Below are positions 1-12,100 of a DNA stretch of 64,000 bases, in pieces. The DNA is taken from contig NC_064827.1 of the NCBI RefSeq assembly GCF_024166365.1, positions 46,590,635 to 46,654,634 of the forward strand, read 5' to 3'. Each line of letters begins with the position of its first letter. Position 1 is the stretch's first letter. Position numbers and translations under genes: made by a program. Origin of the DNA: Elephas maximus indicus (Eukaryota; Chordata; Mammalia; Proboscidea; Elephantidae). The notes under the pieces are model-generated. The model ran no database searches. It was not told the DNA's origin and saw nothing but the letters and a program-made list of their open reading frames with translations.

Positions 1-381
1 GGATATAAAAAAAGATAATTGAATATAAAAGGAAATTCATGCCATGCTCCTTGATGGGCAGACTAAGTATTATTAATATGTCAGTTATTCTCATATTAAT
101 TTATAAGTGGTCATGCAGGTGTTAAAACATCCCTTTATGTAGCTGATTATCATCTCAATGGGGAACATCTTAATTAGGTGTTTTTTTCCTACTCTACTTC
201 CAAGAAATGAAAGCAAAAGATAATGCTTGCTAAGTAAGGAAAGAGGAAAACTGCATATAGCAGTTTAAAAGGATACATCCTTTTAAATAATGAAAAGTAT
301 ATGGAGAGGAAAATTATTATGTCCCAGAACACCTCTTGAGATTTCCACAAGCTCCCTCACCCCAGGAAAAAAAAAAAAAAA

Positions 382-525
382 ACCAGTGCTGTTCAGTTGA
401 TTCTGACTCATGGGAACCCCATGTGTTACAGACTAGAACTGCTCTATAAGGTTTTCTTGGCTGTAATCTTTATGGAAGAAGTGCGCCAGGAAGAAGGGAA
501 TGTTACTGCTGTGCTCTGGAGATCC
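382..525 (-). repeat. AfroSINE fragment
   Basis: The reverse complement of the AfroSINE tail is readable (ccagtgctgttcagttgat, tgactcatgggaacc, gaactgctctataagg, ctgtaatctttatgg). It follows an A-run at 367-382. The tRNA-like 5' half is missing, so this is a decayed 5'-truncated copy. Confidence 0.75.
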
Positions 526-780
526 CACAGGGGGAGCTGATATTAAATATAATTATTAGCCCAGTTTATATTCAGGCCCTCTGAGAAACGCCCTGAATAT
601 TGTCTGGTCCACTCCTGGGCCTCTCACAAGTTAAGCATTTTACAAACATTGCGAAATGATCATATATGTCTTGCTTCAGCAAGGAGGCCCCTTTTGACGA
701 AGTAGATTCTTACAGTCCTCAAATGACTTGAAATTGATTTAAAAAAATTGATTAGGCATTATAAAATGCAAGATTGGTGT

Positions 781-1320
781 CTTTAGTTATCTAGTGCTGC
801 TATAACAGAAATACCACAAGCGGATGGCTTTAACAAGCAGAAATTTATTCTCTCACAATTTAAGAGGCTAAAAGTCTGAATTCAGAGTGCCGGCTTTAGG
901 GGAAGTCTTTCTTTTGGCTCTGGAGAAAGATCCTTGTCTCCTTTCAACATCTGTAGGCTTGGCTTCCTTGAAGATCCACGTGTGTCTTGGCATCAAGCTT
1001 CCTCTGGGTCTAGGAGGTTCTCAGCTCAGGGAGCCTGAGTCCAAAAAATGTGATCCACTCCTGGCTCTTCTTTCTTGGTGGTAGTCAGTTCCCTGCTTGC
1101 TTGTTTAATCTCTTTTATATCTGAAAAGAGATTAACTCAAGATACAGCCTAATCCTGTAGATTGTGTCTTTCCTCATTAACATCATAGAGGTTAGGATTC
1201 ACAGCACATAGGATAATTACATTATAACACAAAATGGAAGGTAATTACATAATACTGAGAATCATGGTTTAGCCAAGTTGACACATATTTTTTGGGGACA
1301 CAATTCAATCTATTACAGTT
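781..1320 (-). repeat. LTR-like dispersed repeat
   Basis: The sequence begins with words seen in a mammal-wide dispersed repeat (ctagtgctgctataacag, agaaatttattctctcac) and ends with ggggacacaattcaatct. The class is uncertain; an LTR of a non-autonomous retroelement is my best guess, and the strand is tentative. A segment of about 78 bp at 1007-1085 is shared with a second LTR-like repeat at 44934-45018. Confidence 0.5.
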
Positions 1321-1358
1321 GGAGTATTAATCACTGCTTCTCTAGGACACAGAATTTT

Positions 1359-2244
1359 TTTAAATATAATTTTTATTGTGCTTTAAGTGAAAGTTTACAA
1401 ATCAAGTCCGTCTCTCACATATAAACTTATATACACCTTACTACATACTCCCACTTATTCTCCCCCTAATGAGTCAGCCCGGTCCCTCGTTCCAGTCACT
1501 CCTTTTGTGACCATTTTGCCAGTTTCTAACCCCCTCTACCCTTCCATCTCCCCTCTAGACAGGAGATGCCAACATAGTCTCAAGTGTCCACCTAATATAA
1601 TACAAGTAGCTCACTCCTCATTAGCATCTCTCTCCAATCCATTCTCCAGTCCAATCCATGTCTGATGAGTTGTGTTCTGGAATGGTTCCTGTCCTGGGCC
1701 AACAGAAGGTTTGGGGACCATGACTGCCGGGATTCTTCTAGTCTCAGTCAGACCATTAAGTCTAGTCTTTTTATGAGAATTTGGGGTCTGCATCCCACTG
1801 TTCTCCTGCTCCCTCAGGGGTTCTCTGTTGTGCTCCCTGCCAGGGCAGTGATCGGTTGTGGCTGGGCACCATCTAGTTCTTCTGGTCTCAGGATGATGTA
1901 AGTCTCTAGTTCATGTGGCCCTTTCTGTCTCTTGGGCTCATAATTACCTTGTGACCTTGGTGTTCTTCATTCTTCTTTGATCCAGGTGGGTTGAGACCAA
2001 TTGGTGCATCTTAGATGGCCGCTTGTTAGCATTTAAGACCCCAGACGCCACACTTCAAAGTGGGATGCAGAATGTTTCCTTAATAAAATTTATTTTGCCA
2101 GTTGACTTAGATGTCCCCTGAAGCCATAGTCCCCAAACCCCCGCCCTTGGTCCGATGACCTTCGAAGCATTCAGTTTATTCAGGAATCTTGTTTGCTTTT
2201 GGTCTAGTCCAGTTGAGCTGACCTTCCCTGTATTGAATGTTGTT
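1359..2244 (-). mobile_element. 5'-truncated L1 (3' UTR end), antisense to FRMPD1
   Basis: The reverse complement ends in the L1 3' terminus common to all the young L1 copies in the window (tttattgtgctttaagtga, then acaaatcaagt). It is bounded by a near-perfect duplication of about 17 bp, ctaggacacagaatttt at 1342-1358 and ctaggacatagaatttt at 2245-2261, with one transition between them. The poly(A) appears as a degenerate T-run. Only about 0.9 kb of 3' UTR is left, with no ORF2. Confidence 0.85.
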
Positions 2245-2339
2245 CTAGGACATAGAATTTTAAGGAAAAGTTTATTTTGGTTTAATGGCGAGTATCTGTA
2301 TTATTTATATTAATTATAATGTATTAATTATTTGTAATC

Positions 2340-2550
2340 ATATTAATAGTAATACTTAATGTCTTATTTAATCTTCACCACAGAAATTCCTATAAAACAG
2401 ATAGGTTTGTTACACCCCATTAACAGATGAGGACACCATGGCCTCACATACCCACATCGTCACATGAAAAATATGGTGGAGCTGGGATTCTTTTCCAGGT
2501 AGTTGGGCTCCAGGACCCATGCCTATTAACATTACGCTATTCTACCTCCT
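2340..2550 (+). repeat. MIR-type SINE
   Basis: The MIR core order is visible: tcttcaccacagaaa, ccccattaacagatgagg, then tggagctgggattc and ccaggacccatgcc. It is diverged, as expected of an ancient mammal-wide SINE. Confidence 0.65.
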
Positions 2551-2629
2551 TAAACCCTGGTGCCTTCATAAAATGACATTGGATAACCCAGGGTTGGGGA
2601 GGTATTGTAAAAATGTGTGGAAACGTTAA

Positions 2630-2836
2630 GGAGCCCTGGTAGCACAGTGGTTAAAGCTCTGAGCTACTAACCAAAAGGTTGACAGTTCAGACCCACCAGC
2701 CACTCTGCACGAGAAAGATGTGCAATCTGCTTCTTTAAAGATTACTGACTTGGAAGCCTTGTGGGGCAGTTCTACTTTGTCCAGCAGGGTTGTTATGAGT
2801 TGAAATCGACTAGATGGCATACAACAACAGCAGCAG
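2630..2836 (+). repeat. AfroSINE, full-length long form
   Basis: It starts ggagccctggtagcacagtg, keeps the block with gagaaagatgtgcaatctgc that short-form copies lack, and ends in the aac/agc-rich tail. Short flanking repeats gaaacgtt and gaaatgtt suggest a decayed target-site duplication. Confidence 0.9.
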
Positions 2837-5800
2837 AAATGTTCTTCAATTTGTCCCTTTCAATGCCCTATTAGTTCAGCAGAAGCATGCACAGAGGGTT
2901 TTTATCAGCTCAGGTCTGCTGCTCCCCGGTGAACTAAGTTAGAACCCATGGAGAGCTTAGAAGCCCTAGAATAACGGGTAACTAATGTCCCCTCAAACTG
3001 TCTCCCAAATATTAGGTGGCTCAAGTGGACTTATATTGTTTAATGGTATGTTTTAGATGCCAGGATATGTGGTAGTGGAACCAACGTTCAGACATAAAAG
3101 TGTAGGAACCAGAGTGGGGCCTGTGTGTTGGGATTTCTATAACAGAGCTCATTCTTTCTCAGAGCAGCCAGTTTCATGATTTGGTGGTTCTAAATATAAG
3201 AAAGACTTGTCTTCCCTGTGACTCCCACCAACTAATCCTAGTTCAAAACAAGTCTACGTTGTATGTAATAGCTCTTCAGAGATTTGGGAGCATGGCCTTC
3301 TCTTCTCTAGGCCAAACAATTGTTTCATTATCTGTTCCTCATAAGATGTATTTTTCTGAGTTCTCACTTCCATGATAGCTTTCTGAACAGATTCCAATTT
3401 CTCGATGACCCTCCAAAATGATGGCTCCCAGAAATGAGCACAGCTCCATCTGTGGTCAACCAGTGCCAAGTACCAGGGGGCAGGTAGGAGGGTGCACTTC
3501 CAACATGCACCAGGAATGCTAAGGAAACCCAAGATTGGGTTAACATTCTAGCAGGGCCTACCACACTGTTGGTTTAGGCTAAGCTTGTGGTTGACCAAAA
3601 ACTGAGCTGGTTTTCAAATGAATAGCTTCCAAGCCAGGTCTCCCCAGTCTCGTGCTTGTAGAATTGATTTTTTGATCCTAAGTGCCACACTTCACATTAA
3701 TCCCTGCCAAATTGTGTTGCTTTGGCCTGGTGTTCTTTCATGCTGAGGTTTTATGGTCAGGGAATTGTGGGGCTGAAAGCCATGTTTATGTAGTTATCAG
3801 CTATAGTTATTCACCCTGTCAAGGAGCCACCTCTTCCCGAGTCTGGCCCAATTCCTTGTCTTCTCGCCACCCTTGTCCTCCTCCTGTTGATTTTCCTTAG
3901 CATGATCCATCTCTGGGACTAACTGTTGCTATGTCGCTGTACCTGGTGTGAGAGAAAACAGCTGCTGCTTCCCGCAGATTCCTTTTCTCTCTGCCTCTCT
4001 TCTCTGTCCTGGCCTGATTTCTCATTCCTTTGAGTCTTTTGGGTGGTGATGGTTGTACCTGTTGCTTTGACACCTCTCTTCATTCTCTTCCTTTCAGCTC
4101 TTGACAGCCCCGCCAACTTAAAACACCTTTTATGTTTGTTCTGGTGATCTCCTGGCCTTTGATTATAGCAGTCCCTGGTCCACAAGTTTCCTGTGCACAT
4201 CTCTTAGATTCTCAGTTCTTTGATCTTTTCTCTCAAATTTCTACTGCCTGAGATCTGATGACACCTTGCAGCTCTGTGTCATTCACAAATTTGGTAAGCT
4301 CACTTTCTCTGACTTCACCCAAGCCATTGCTAGCATCATTGAAGAGGATTGAGCCAAAGGGAGTCAGCTTTGCTTAATTAGAATTTAAGAATATTTTGAG
4401 CATAGGTCAACTAGTTTTGAATCCACCTAATGGCTCTGCATCTGGCCTTCTCCACAGGGGTATTATAAGGGACCTTATGAAATACTTTGCAAGAATGAAA
4501 GAATACTACTGTATCTGCAGGACCCTGGCCAACCAATCTGGAATCTTATCTTCAGAAGAAAAATGAACTTGGTTGGCTTTGACTTGTTCTTGGTAAATCC
4601 ATAATGTTGTTAGTAATCATTATCTTCTTGTCTAAAAGCTTTCTGATCATCTCTTGTCTTGGATTTTGCCAAGAATTAACAACAAGCTTACTGATATGTG
4701 TTTTCCTGAATCCTCCATTTCAATTTACTGGGAAAATTAATACTTGAACATCTTTAGTGTCCTAATACTTCTTCCATTCTCTGTTTTGTGGGTGATGTCA
4801 ACTGTCACATATCGTAGGTCCACCAGCTCCCTAGACCCACCTGGTATAGGACTTATGAACTCATTTGGAACTATCTGATAGTCTCATCATTAATTTTGGG
4901 TTGTAACTTTCTTTCCCTTGTTGCTTCTACCCCTTCTGGTTGGAAGACCATTCTGCTTGAAGAAGAAAGCAAAATAAAGTTTGAGAAATCTCTCCAGTTA
5001 AAGGGTTACCACATAGATGTACCTCTTCTCTGGGAACATTGGTATTTCCTCTTCCCTTTTTACTAAATATCTTTTTTTTTTTTTAAGCAAGCTGTATATT
5101 TGAGCTACTGAATCATAGTTAGAAGTCTGAGCCACCTATAACATTATGTTTATCTTCTTGTGTTGAAATTTCATAGTCACTTGTTCATTTCATGTTCTTC
5201 TTGGTATTAGTCTGTCACCATTCAAGTCTATAAGTGTTGTTTCCATCAGTTATTTCTTCCTTTGGTTACACAGAATATATGGGTCAGAGCTCTATCTAAC
5301 TCTGACACACATAAACATTCTAAAGGTCGGCCCAAAAGGCTATCCAGATCAAGAGAACATAGGATGCCAGTCTGGGAAATACTATATCAAGATTTCATCC
5401 AGGAAGATCACATCCTTTGGGTCTAGATCATGCAAGATGCTGTTCTTCAAGTGTCACAACTTGGCCCAGTACCACATACTTATATCAGCTTTTGATGACT
5501 CTTCTCACCTTGGGGGAGAGAGGGTACCACCAGAAGACTCAAAGAGCGAAGAGGAGCCAAGGATAAATCACAGGGGTCAGAGCTTTAAGGATCCCTGTAG
5601 TTATTCTTGTCTAATTCCCACATTGTACAGATACAAAACTGAAACCCAGAGAAGAGGGGCAATGACTTGGCCAAAGTATGTCACATAGAGTTATTTATAC
5701 ACACACAAACACACCCACACACACCCCTTTGGTTTGCTTCCATAAAAATCTGTGTTTGAGGTAGTTCTTACAGCTGTTGAGTGGCAGAACTTAGGTTGGA

Positions 5801-6087
5801 GTTCAGGTCTTTTTGTTCACAGGCAGGTTGTCTTTGTCTTCATCATAGCACAACCATTTTGCCACCATACTGAATCTTCAACTGTTCTTGGGCACATAAG
5901 AACATTGTCTGGGCTGAGATCCCTAGATTTTATGAAAACAGATCTTTTATGGGGTCTTGTCTTCTCCTGTATGTTTTAATTGAACCCACAACAGCTGTCA
6001 GAGTTTTTGTTTTTAAGAAATGAGAAGGCAGACAAGCATTCAATGAAATGCATTGTTCTAAAATGTATTATGTTTAATGTTTTGCAG

Positions 6088-6195
6088 GGAGTCCCCAAGT
6101 CATCCTTCCTGACTGAGGAGAAGAGAGCCAGGCTGAAGACCAACCCTGTGAAGGTGCACTTTGCTGAGGAAGTGCTCATCAGTGGACACGGCCAG
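6088..6195 (+). CDS. FRMPD1: FRMPD1 exon (linker between PDZ and FERM)
   Basis: The acceptor tttgcag and the donor gccag/gtccgt enclose 36 codons, phase 0 at both ends, beginning [17 protein letters not shown] and ending VLISGHGQ. This is the first recognisable coding exon in the window. It lies between the PDZ domain (outside) and the FERM F1 lobe. Confidence 0.93.
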
Positions 6196-9100
6196 GTCCG
6201 TCACTAGTCAGGGGATTGAAGTTGTGCCTTCTGGCACATAACTCCCTGAGACTCTGAAATCCTGCAGCACAGGAAAGGACACAGAGGGGGTGTAGTAACA
6301 TTTGCTAGAGACTTTGTGCACCTCTCAGTAAGATGCATGCAGACCATGGACAGGTGGTGGCCAGGGAGAGAAGCGCTGGGTATGATTCTCTATTAGTCTG
6401 TGAATCTGTTCTCCAACCTACGAAACTTTGACAGAATTCAATTGGTGATTTGTTATTACAAATCTTTCTGAAGCTGACATAGTAGGAAAAGTATTGGGGA
6501 ATTGCTTTTTTTTTAAGAGGCCATCATCTACTGAACCTCTCTTATGTGTACTTGAACTTTTATGTGTACATAATCCTTAGTCATTATCATAGCCCTGCAA
6601 AAGCTGGTATTTTAACAGATGAGGAAGCAGAGGCTGAGAGAGGTTAATAAAATTAACCTCTGTGATTACATAGCAAGGAAGTACAGGAGCCTGGGTCTGT
6701 GTGACTTCAGATGCAGAGAGTGAAACCAATAAGAGTTAATCATTGTGACCTACCTAGTCATATCTTCAAATGTTTAAAAGATGATAAAATTGGTTGTTAA
6801 AAATTCCCCCTTGAAACAGAATGAGACCTCTGCAGGAACACACAGCACCCTTGAAGAAACTGGGATAGTAAACCAACATTTTAAATATGTTTAATCTTGC
6901 TAATAGTTAAAGAAATACAAAGGAAACTATTAAGAAGTGCCACTTTATACTTATTAAATGAGCACAAATAAAAAATGTAAGCCCTGATGCTGAGGAAGTA
7001 GCTGTACTCAGGCATTAGCTGGTGGTTTCATCAATTGGTTTAATGTTTTGGGGGCAGGGTGACATCTGGTTGCTCTAGCAAATTCTGTCAACTATGCCAA
7101 TTGTGCAAACCAGTCTAGGGGGACTAAGATCATCCACTTCTGGCACCAAATTGTGCGGTAGAGAACAAATTCCACTCCACACACCAGATGCATCCTATGA
7201 AAATCTCAGCTTCCCTCCTCTATTTAGTTCAGATCCCAGCTGCTCATGCAGCCCTTCTCTCTCTCATCCCTAGCCATCCGGGGCTAGGTCAGCAGGTGCC
7301 AGTTGAAAACTCGGGAGCCCACAGGACTCTCTCTACTTCTAACCAGCTGGCCCCTTTTCTTTCTCATCCCTATCCATCCAGAGTTAGGTCAGCAGGTACC
7401 GGCTACAAGCTCGGAAGTCCATATGACTCCCTCCACTTTAGACTGACCAGCTTCAAATTTGGGGTTTTCCTCTAACCCCTCAGGGTACTAGTCACAAGTC
7501 CAGGAGTTCACATGACTCCCCCTACTTCAGACTAGCTGACTCACCTGGATCCAGTAATTTGCTAGAACAACTCACAGAGCTTATGGGAGACACCATACTT
7601 GCAATAACAGCTTTAGTATAACAAAAAAGGATACAAATGAAGAGATGTATAGATTGAGGTCTGGGAAGAGTCACATAACAGAGCTTCCATGTCCCAAGGG
7701 GATACACTACCCTCTCACCAACCAGGAAGCTCCGTATGACCCTCAGGCTGTTATTGGCTTCACCAAGTGACCATGAAGGATTACATCATGCTTCATGAGG
7801 TTTAGTCAGCATCAAGCCCCCAGGTAGTGCCTCTTGGGCTGGTCAGCCCCAGTCATTACTTTAGGTGTTAGTCTGGCTCTCAGGAACCAAAACCAAAGGC
7901 CAAATGGCTTTCTGCAAAGTGATTCCACACATTGCAGGGAGCAAAAAACAAAACTTAATCCCATAAAAAGTGGTCCAGGATCTTATTCCTACTAATTTAA
8001 TCTGAAAAATAATTTAAGTGCAAAAATCCATGTGTATATTTATAGTGGTAATATTTAAAATAGAAAAAAAAACCCTAAATGTCTAATAATAAATAGAAGA
8101 GTAAACCCACCCAGTGCCGTCGAGTCGTTTCCGACTCACAGCGACCCTATAGGACAGAGTAGAACTGCCCCATAGAGTTTCCGAGGAGTGCCTGGCAGAT
8201 TCGAACTGCCAGCCCTTTGGTTAGCAGCTGTAGCACTTAACCACTACGCCACCAGGGTTTCCTTCCAAATAGAAGAGTGGTTAAATCAATTCTGATATCT
8301 CAACTCAGTAGAATATTATAAAGCCAGTAAAATTATAAACCTTAAACCCACATGGAGAAGTGTACATGAAATAAGTGTTAGGTAAAAACGTAATGTGGAA
8401 TTATGCATATTCTATTCTTGTAGCTCTCTAAAAACTATTTAAAGGTGTAGATAAATATTGGAAGAGGCCTTAGAGAAAAGGATGGTAGTTATTATGGATA
8501 CGTTTGTTTGGCAAACATTTTAAATCACAAATAATAAAGGCAAATATTTCCCACTTGGGAAATCCAAAGATTAAGGTTTCTAAATGCCTGAAGCTAGGGA
8601 AGTAAAATGACAGCCAAATGAGCAGTTTGAAATTCCCTGTCCCTGATTGAGTGTGAAATGGCGCTGGAATGTGAACATATTCCTTTTTCTTCCTTAAAAA
8701 AGTGGTTTTAAAAAACAATTACGGAGTGAACAGATAGTGATTGGTATGAGTCTTGCTTAGAAGATACCAAAACCAAACCAAAACCACTGCCGTCAAGTCA
8801 ATTCCAACTCAGAAACCCTACGGACAGAGTAGAACTGCCCCATAGGGTATCCAAGGCTGTAATCTTTACAAAAGCAGACTGTCACATCTTTCTCCTGTGG
8901 AGCAGGTGGTGGGTTTGAACCGCTGACCTTGGTTAGCAGCCAAGCACTTTAACCACTGCACTACCAGGGATTCTCTTAAAAGATACAAGGCTCTTATATT
9001 TAGAAGATAGAAGTTTCTCTCATCTGAAAGAGGCTGTCAGGTTTCTTTGAAAAAAGTTTTGTCAGTTTCTTTACCCAGGTGGGCTTTATTCCCGAACTCA

Positions 9101-12100
9101 TGCAGAGACAAATGCTGGGGGAAGATCTAGCTCCAATCTGTGGAATTATGGAACCTCTCACTGGTTCTGGAGGCCACCAGCCCCAAAGGCCCTCTTTACC
9201 TACAGCTAAACATTTAGAGCTTACCCTTTAGGAAAGCTGGCCCTGGGGGAATTCTCCAAACCTGAAGGTAATTGTCCCACTGCCCTGCCCCACCCCCGGA
9301 ATTTTGGGTGGCAAGGAGTCACCAAACATGAACCATTCCTGTGCTTCCTTCCCAAAGAGCACTCCAAGAATGGCAGAGTCCCTTAGGAGACTTCATAAGT
9401 CCAGGGTGATGGTTCGGGTGAGTGGAAGCGGGGAACATTCCTCTGCCCTTTGGGTCCATCACTACAGGCAGTGCAGTAGTAAGTCAAGGCGAGTGGGGTG
9501 GGTGGCTCTGAGGGAGCTTTCCACCCCACAAGGTAGGGTCCAAGAATCTCTGAAAGGCCTCTTTTGGACAGTGTGTATGCTTGCCATCTTATTTGTTAAA
9601 TTGCAACCCTCAAGGGCAGCAGCGAGCAGTGAATGCCAGTTGGTGCTTGTGAGACATTGTACAGCTCATGCAGTGATATCAGCATGCTTATGTCAGGGCC
9701 CACTCTTCTCTGTCTGTCATGTCTGACAGTTCTCAGGTATGATAACCTTTGGCAAAGCGTGCTTTCTCAGTGTGGCATAGGCTGAGTCCATTGCAGAAAT
9801 CCCCGAATGCTAAGAATCAACCCATGGCATGGGGAGGAGGTTAGAGAAGGATCCTCATCTCCATACCGTTCAGAACTGGGACTAGCTGGGAATTAGTCAC
9901 AACCAAAGACAGGAAGGGCTGGTTTTAACATGACTCTTGTGTTTTCCAGGGTAATTCTCTGCTGTGTATGCCCAACGTACTCAAGCTGTACTTGGAGAAT
10001 GGACAGACCAAAGCTTTCAAGTTTGACGCAAACACAACAGTGAAGGTATTAAGAGTAACCTCTAATCTCTTTCCCTGTAAGGATTTGCCGACTGCCAGGC
10101 CCAGGCATCATGCCGTTTAGCTGCTCTTCTGGTCTTGTCCAAAATCAGAAACCAAATCCAGTGCCGTCGAGTTGATTCTGGCTCATAGCGACCTTGTCTC
10201 ATTGTCACCATGATCTGAGCACCTGCAATAAGCCAAGCATTGTGTTATCATTTCATTGCACAACCACCCAGCAAGGTGATGTTTTTATCACCATCTTGCA
10301 GGGGAGGAAATTGAGGCTCAAAGAGGTGAAGTGACTTGCCCACGGTCATATTACAACTAGTCTCATAACCACTAGTTCACCCTTAACTGCTGGGCTTCCC
10401 TGCCTCTTGTGTGTGATTCCACCTGCTCCCCAAAAGACCAGAGCAGCTAGAAACCCAGGCAAGGGGTCAGAGGAGACCCAGGTCCCTGCATATTCTGTTC
10501 TGCATTGAAGTCACTTCAGCTTATACTGAGTCTCTCTGTCCTAAGATTCATTGAGCAGGGTACAGAGCTAGAGGTAAGGGTAGCTTTTGTCCTCAAGGAG
10601 CTCACAGGTAAGGCAGGGTGGATATTCAAGGAGTTCCCAGTAGCCTACAGCAGGTTGAAATAAGGGCCATAAAAAGAGGGACAAGGAAAAAGGCAGGGAG
10701 CTCTATCTGTTCCATCCCATCAGGGCATCAGACAAGGCTTTGTGAAGAAGCTGGCACATGAGCTGCACCTTGGAAGGCAACAAAGATTTCAGTAAAGGCA
10801 GGTGGGGACAGAGCAGTTGGGAGTGGGGGAGACGTCAGTCTGAGGGTGTTACATGAAGCAATGCAGAGAGCCAGTAAAACAGGATATTGCTTAGGAAATA
10901 GCAAACTTTCCAATGGGACTGGAGTAAGCAGTTTTCTTGGGAGAAGTGGGAGATGGCGCAGGCTGATTGCAGAGCCTCAGATGCCAGGCTACGGGGTTTG
11001 GATTTGATCTGAGCGCAATAAGAGATAGCACTAATAGTTTTTGAACAAAGGAGTAAATAGTGTTAGAGTGAGGCTACAGTGAAGGAGTAAACAATTAAGG
11101 GTGTTGTTTAAACATTAAAAAAACATGAGACGGTAAACACTGAGTCAGCTGTCCTGATGCTGGGGGAAGAACAGGTTCAGGTGGGCCAGTGGGCTAGATA
11201 GACAGTGGCCAAGACATATACATACATACACACATGCACAGGCACACAAATGTGCACACTGGTGTGCAGGTGCACACACATACATACATGCACACTCATG
11301 CACATGTGCATATACACACCCAGTGTTTTTCTCTGCCTTCCTTTGGCAATTCTTAGATAACCCTAAAAGTCCTATCCCATTCGTACCTTCCTGAGAGTGT
11401 GACTTAGGAGACGCTGGAACAAGCCTTTCTGAACCTGGGAAGCTCCGAGCCCAGAGGAGGAAGTCTGCCCTTAAGGAAGAATGGTCTTGGTTTATTGAGT
11501 GTTTACTACATGCCAGGAGCCCTGGTGGCATAGAGGTTAAGCATTTAGCTGCTGACTGAAGGATTGACGGTTTGAACCCACCAGCTGCTCTGTAGGAGAA
11601 AGATGTGGGAGTCTGCTTCCGTGAAGATTACAGCCTTGAAAACCCCGTGGGGCAGTTCTGCTGTGTCCTACAGGGTCACTATGAGTCAGAATCGACGGCA
11701 ACAGGTTGGGCTTTTTGTTTTTTGTACTACATGCCAGACAGTTTTCTGGCACTTTCTTGAATATTATGTCATTTAATGCCCCTAATGATCTTGTGAAGTG
11801 ACCAGTGTTATCCTCACTTTGAAAACAAGAAAACAAGCCCAAGAGGTCAAAAACCTGCCAAGGTCAGCTAGCTCATGACATGACTGCCTGCGAACAGGGC
11901 CTCTTTCTGAATCCTGCACTGGAGCTTGCTGCTCTGCCATGTGCATAAAAGGGAAGTTTTGCAAATAAATTAGACAAGGTCTCTGCTTCTGTCCTTTTTG
12001 ATCAAAGCGGATTGGAAAGGAAGGGATGATTTGTTTAAAGTGTGTCCCCCTTTGGTGGCCAAGAAGGCTTGGAGGTGATTTACAATAAAAGCGTACATTA

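Larger units (their letters stand above)
1..6087 (+). other. FRMPD1: FRMPD1 intron (3' part) upstream of the first exon in the window
   Basis: No coding exon is recognised here. The stretch holds an AfroSINE fragment (382-525), an LTR-like repeat (781-1320), an antisense L1 3' end (1359-2244), a MIR-type SINE (2340-2550), a full-length AfroSINE (2630-2836) and a short AC-rich run (5699-5725). Between about 2900 and 5690 I see only unremarkable intronic sequence. That it is FRMPD1 intron is inferred from the in-frame splice acceptor at 6086-6087 and from the missing PDZ exons. Confidence 0.75.
6196..9949 (+). other. FRMPD1: FRMPD1 intron
   Basis: This intron holds a MIR-type SINE (6565-6715), a tandem repeat of about 100-bp units (7254-7540) leading into an LTR-like sequence (7541-7950), a decayed L1 3' end (about 8000-8460) split by a short-form AfroSINE, and a long-form AfroSINE (8768-8974). 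The rest shows nothing I can name. Confidence 0.8.

Noticed and set aside
9304..9726. 140-codon open frame in an FRMPD1 intron
   Set aside because: The composition and content look random, with no family resemblance and no splice signals suggesting an exon.
11145..11531. 128-codon minus-strand frame with His/Cys/Ala-rich repeats
   Set aside because: It is a translation of the CA microsatellite at 11212-11321.
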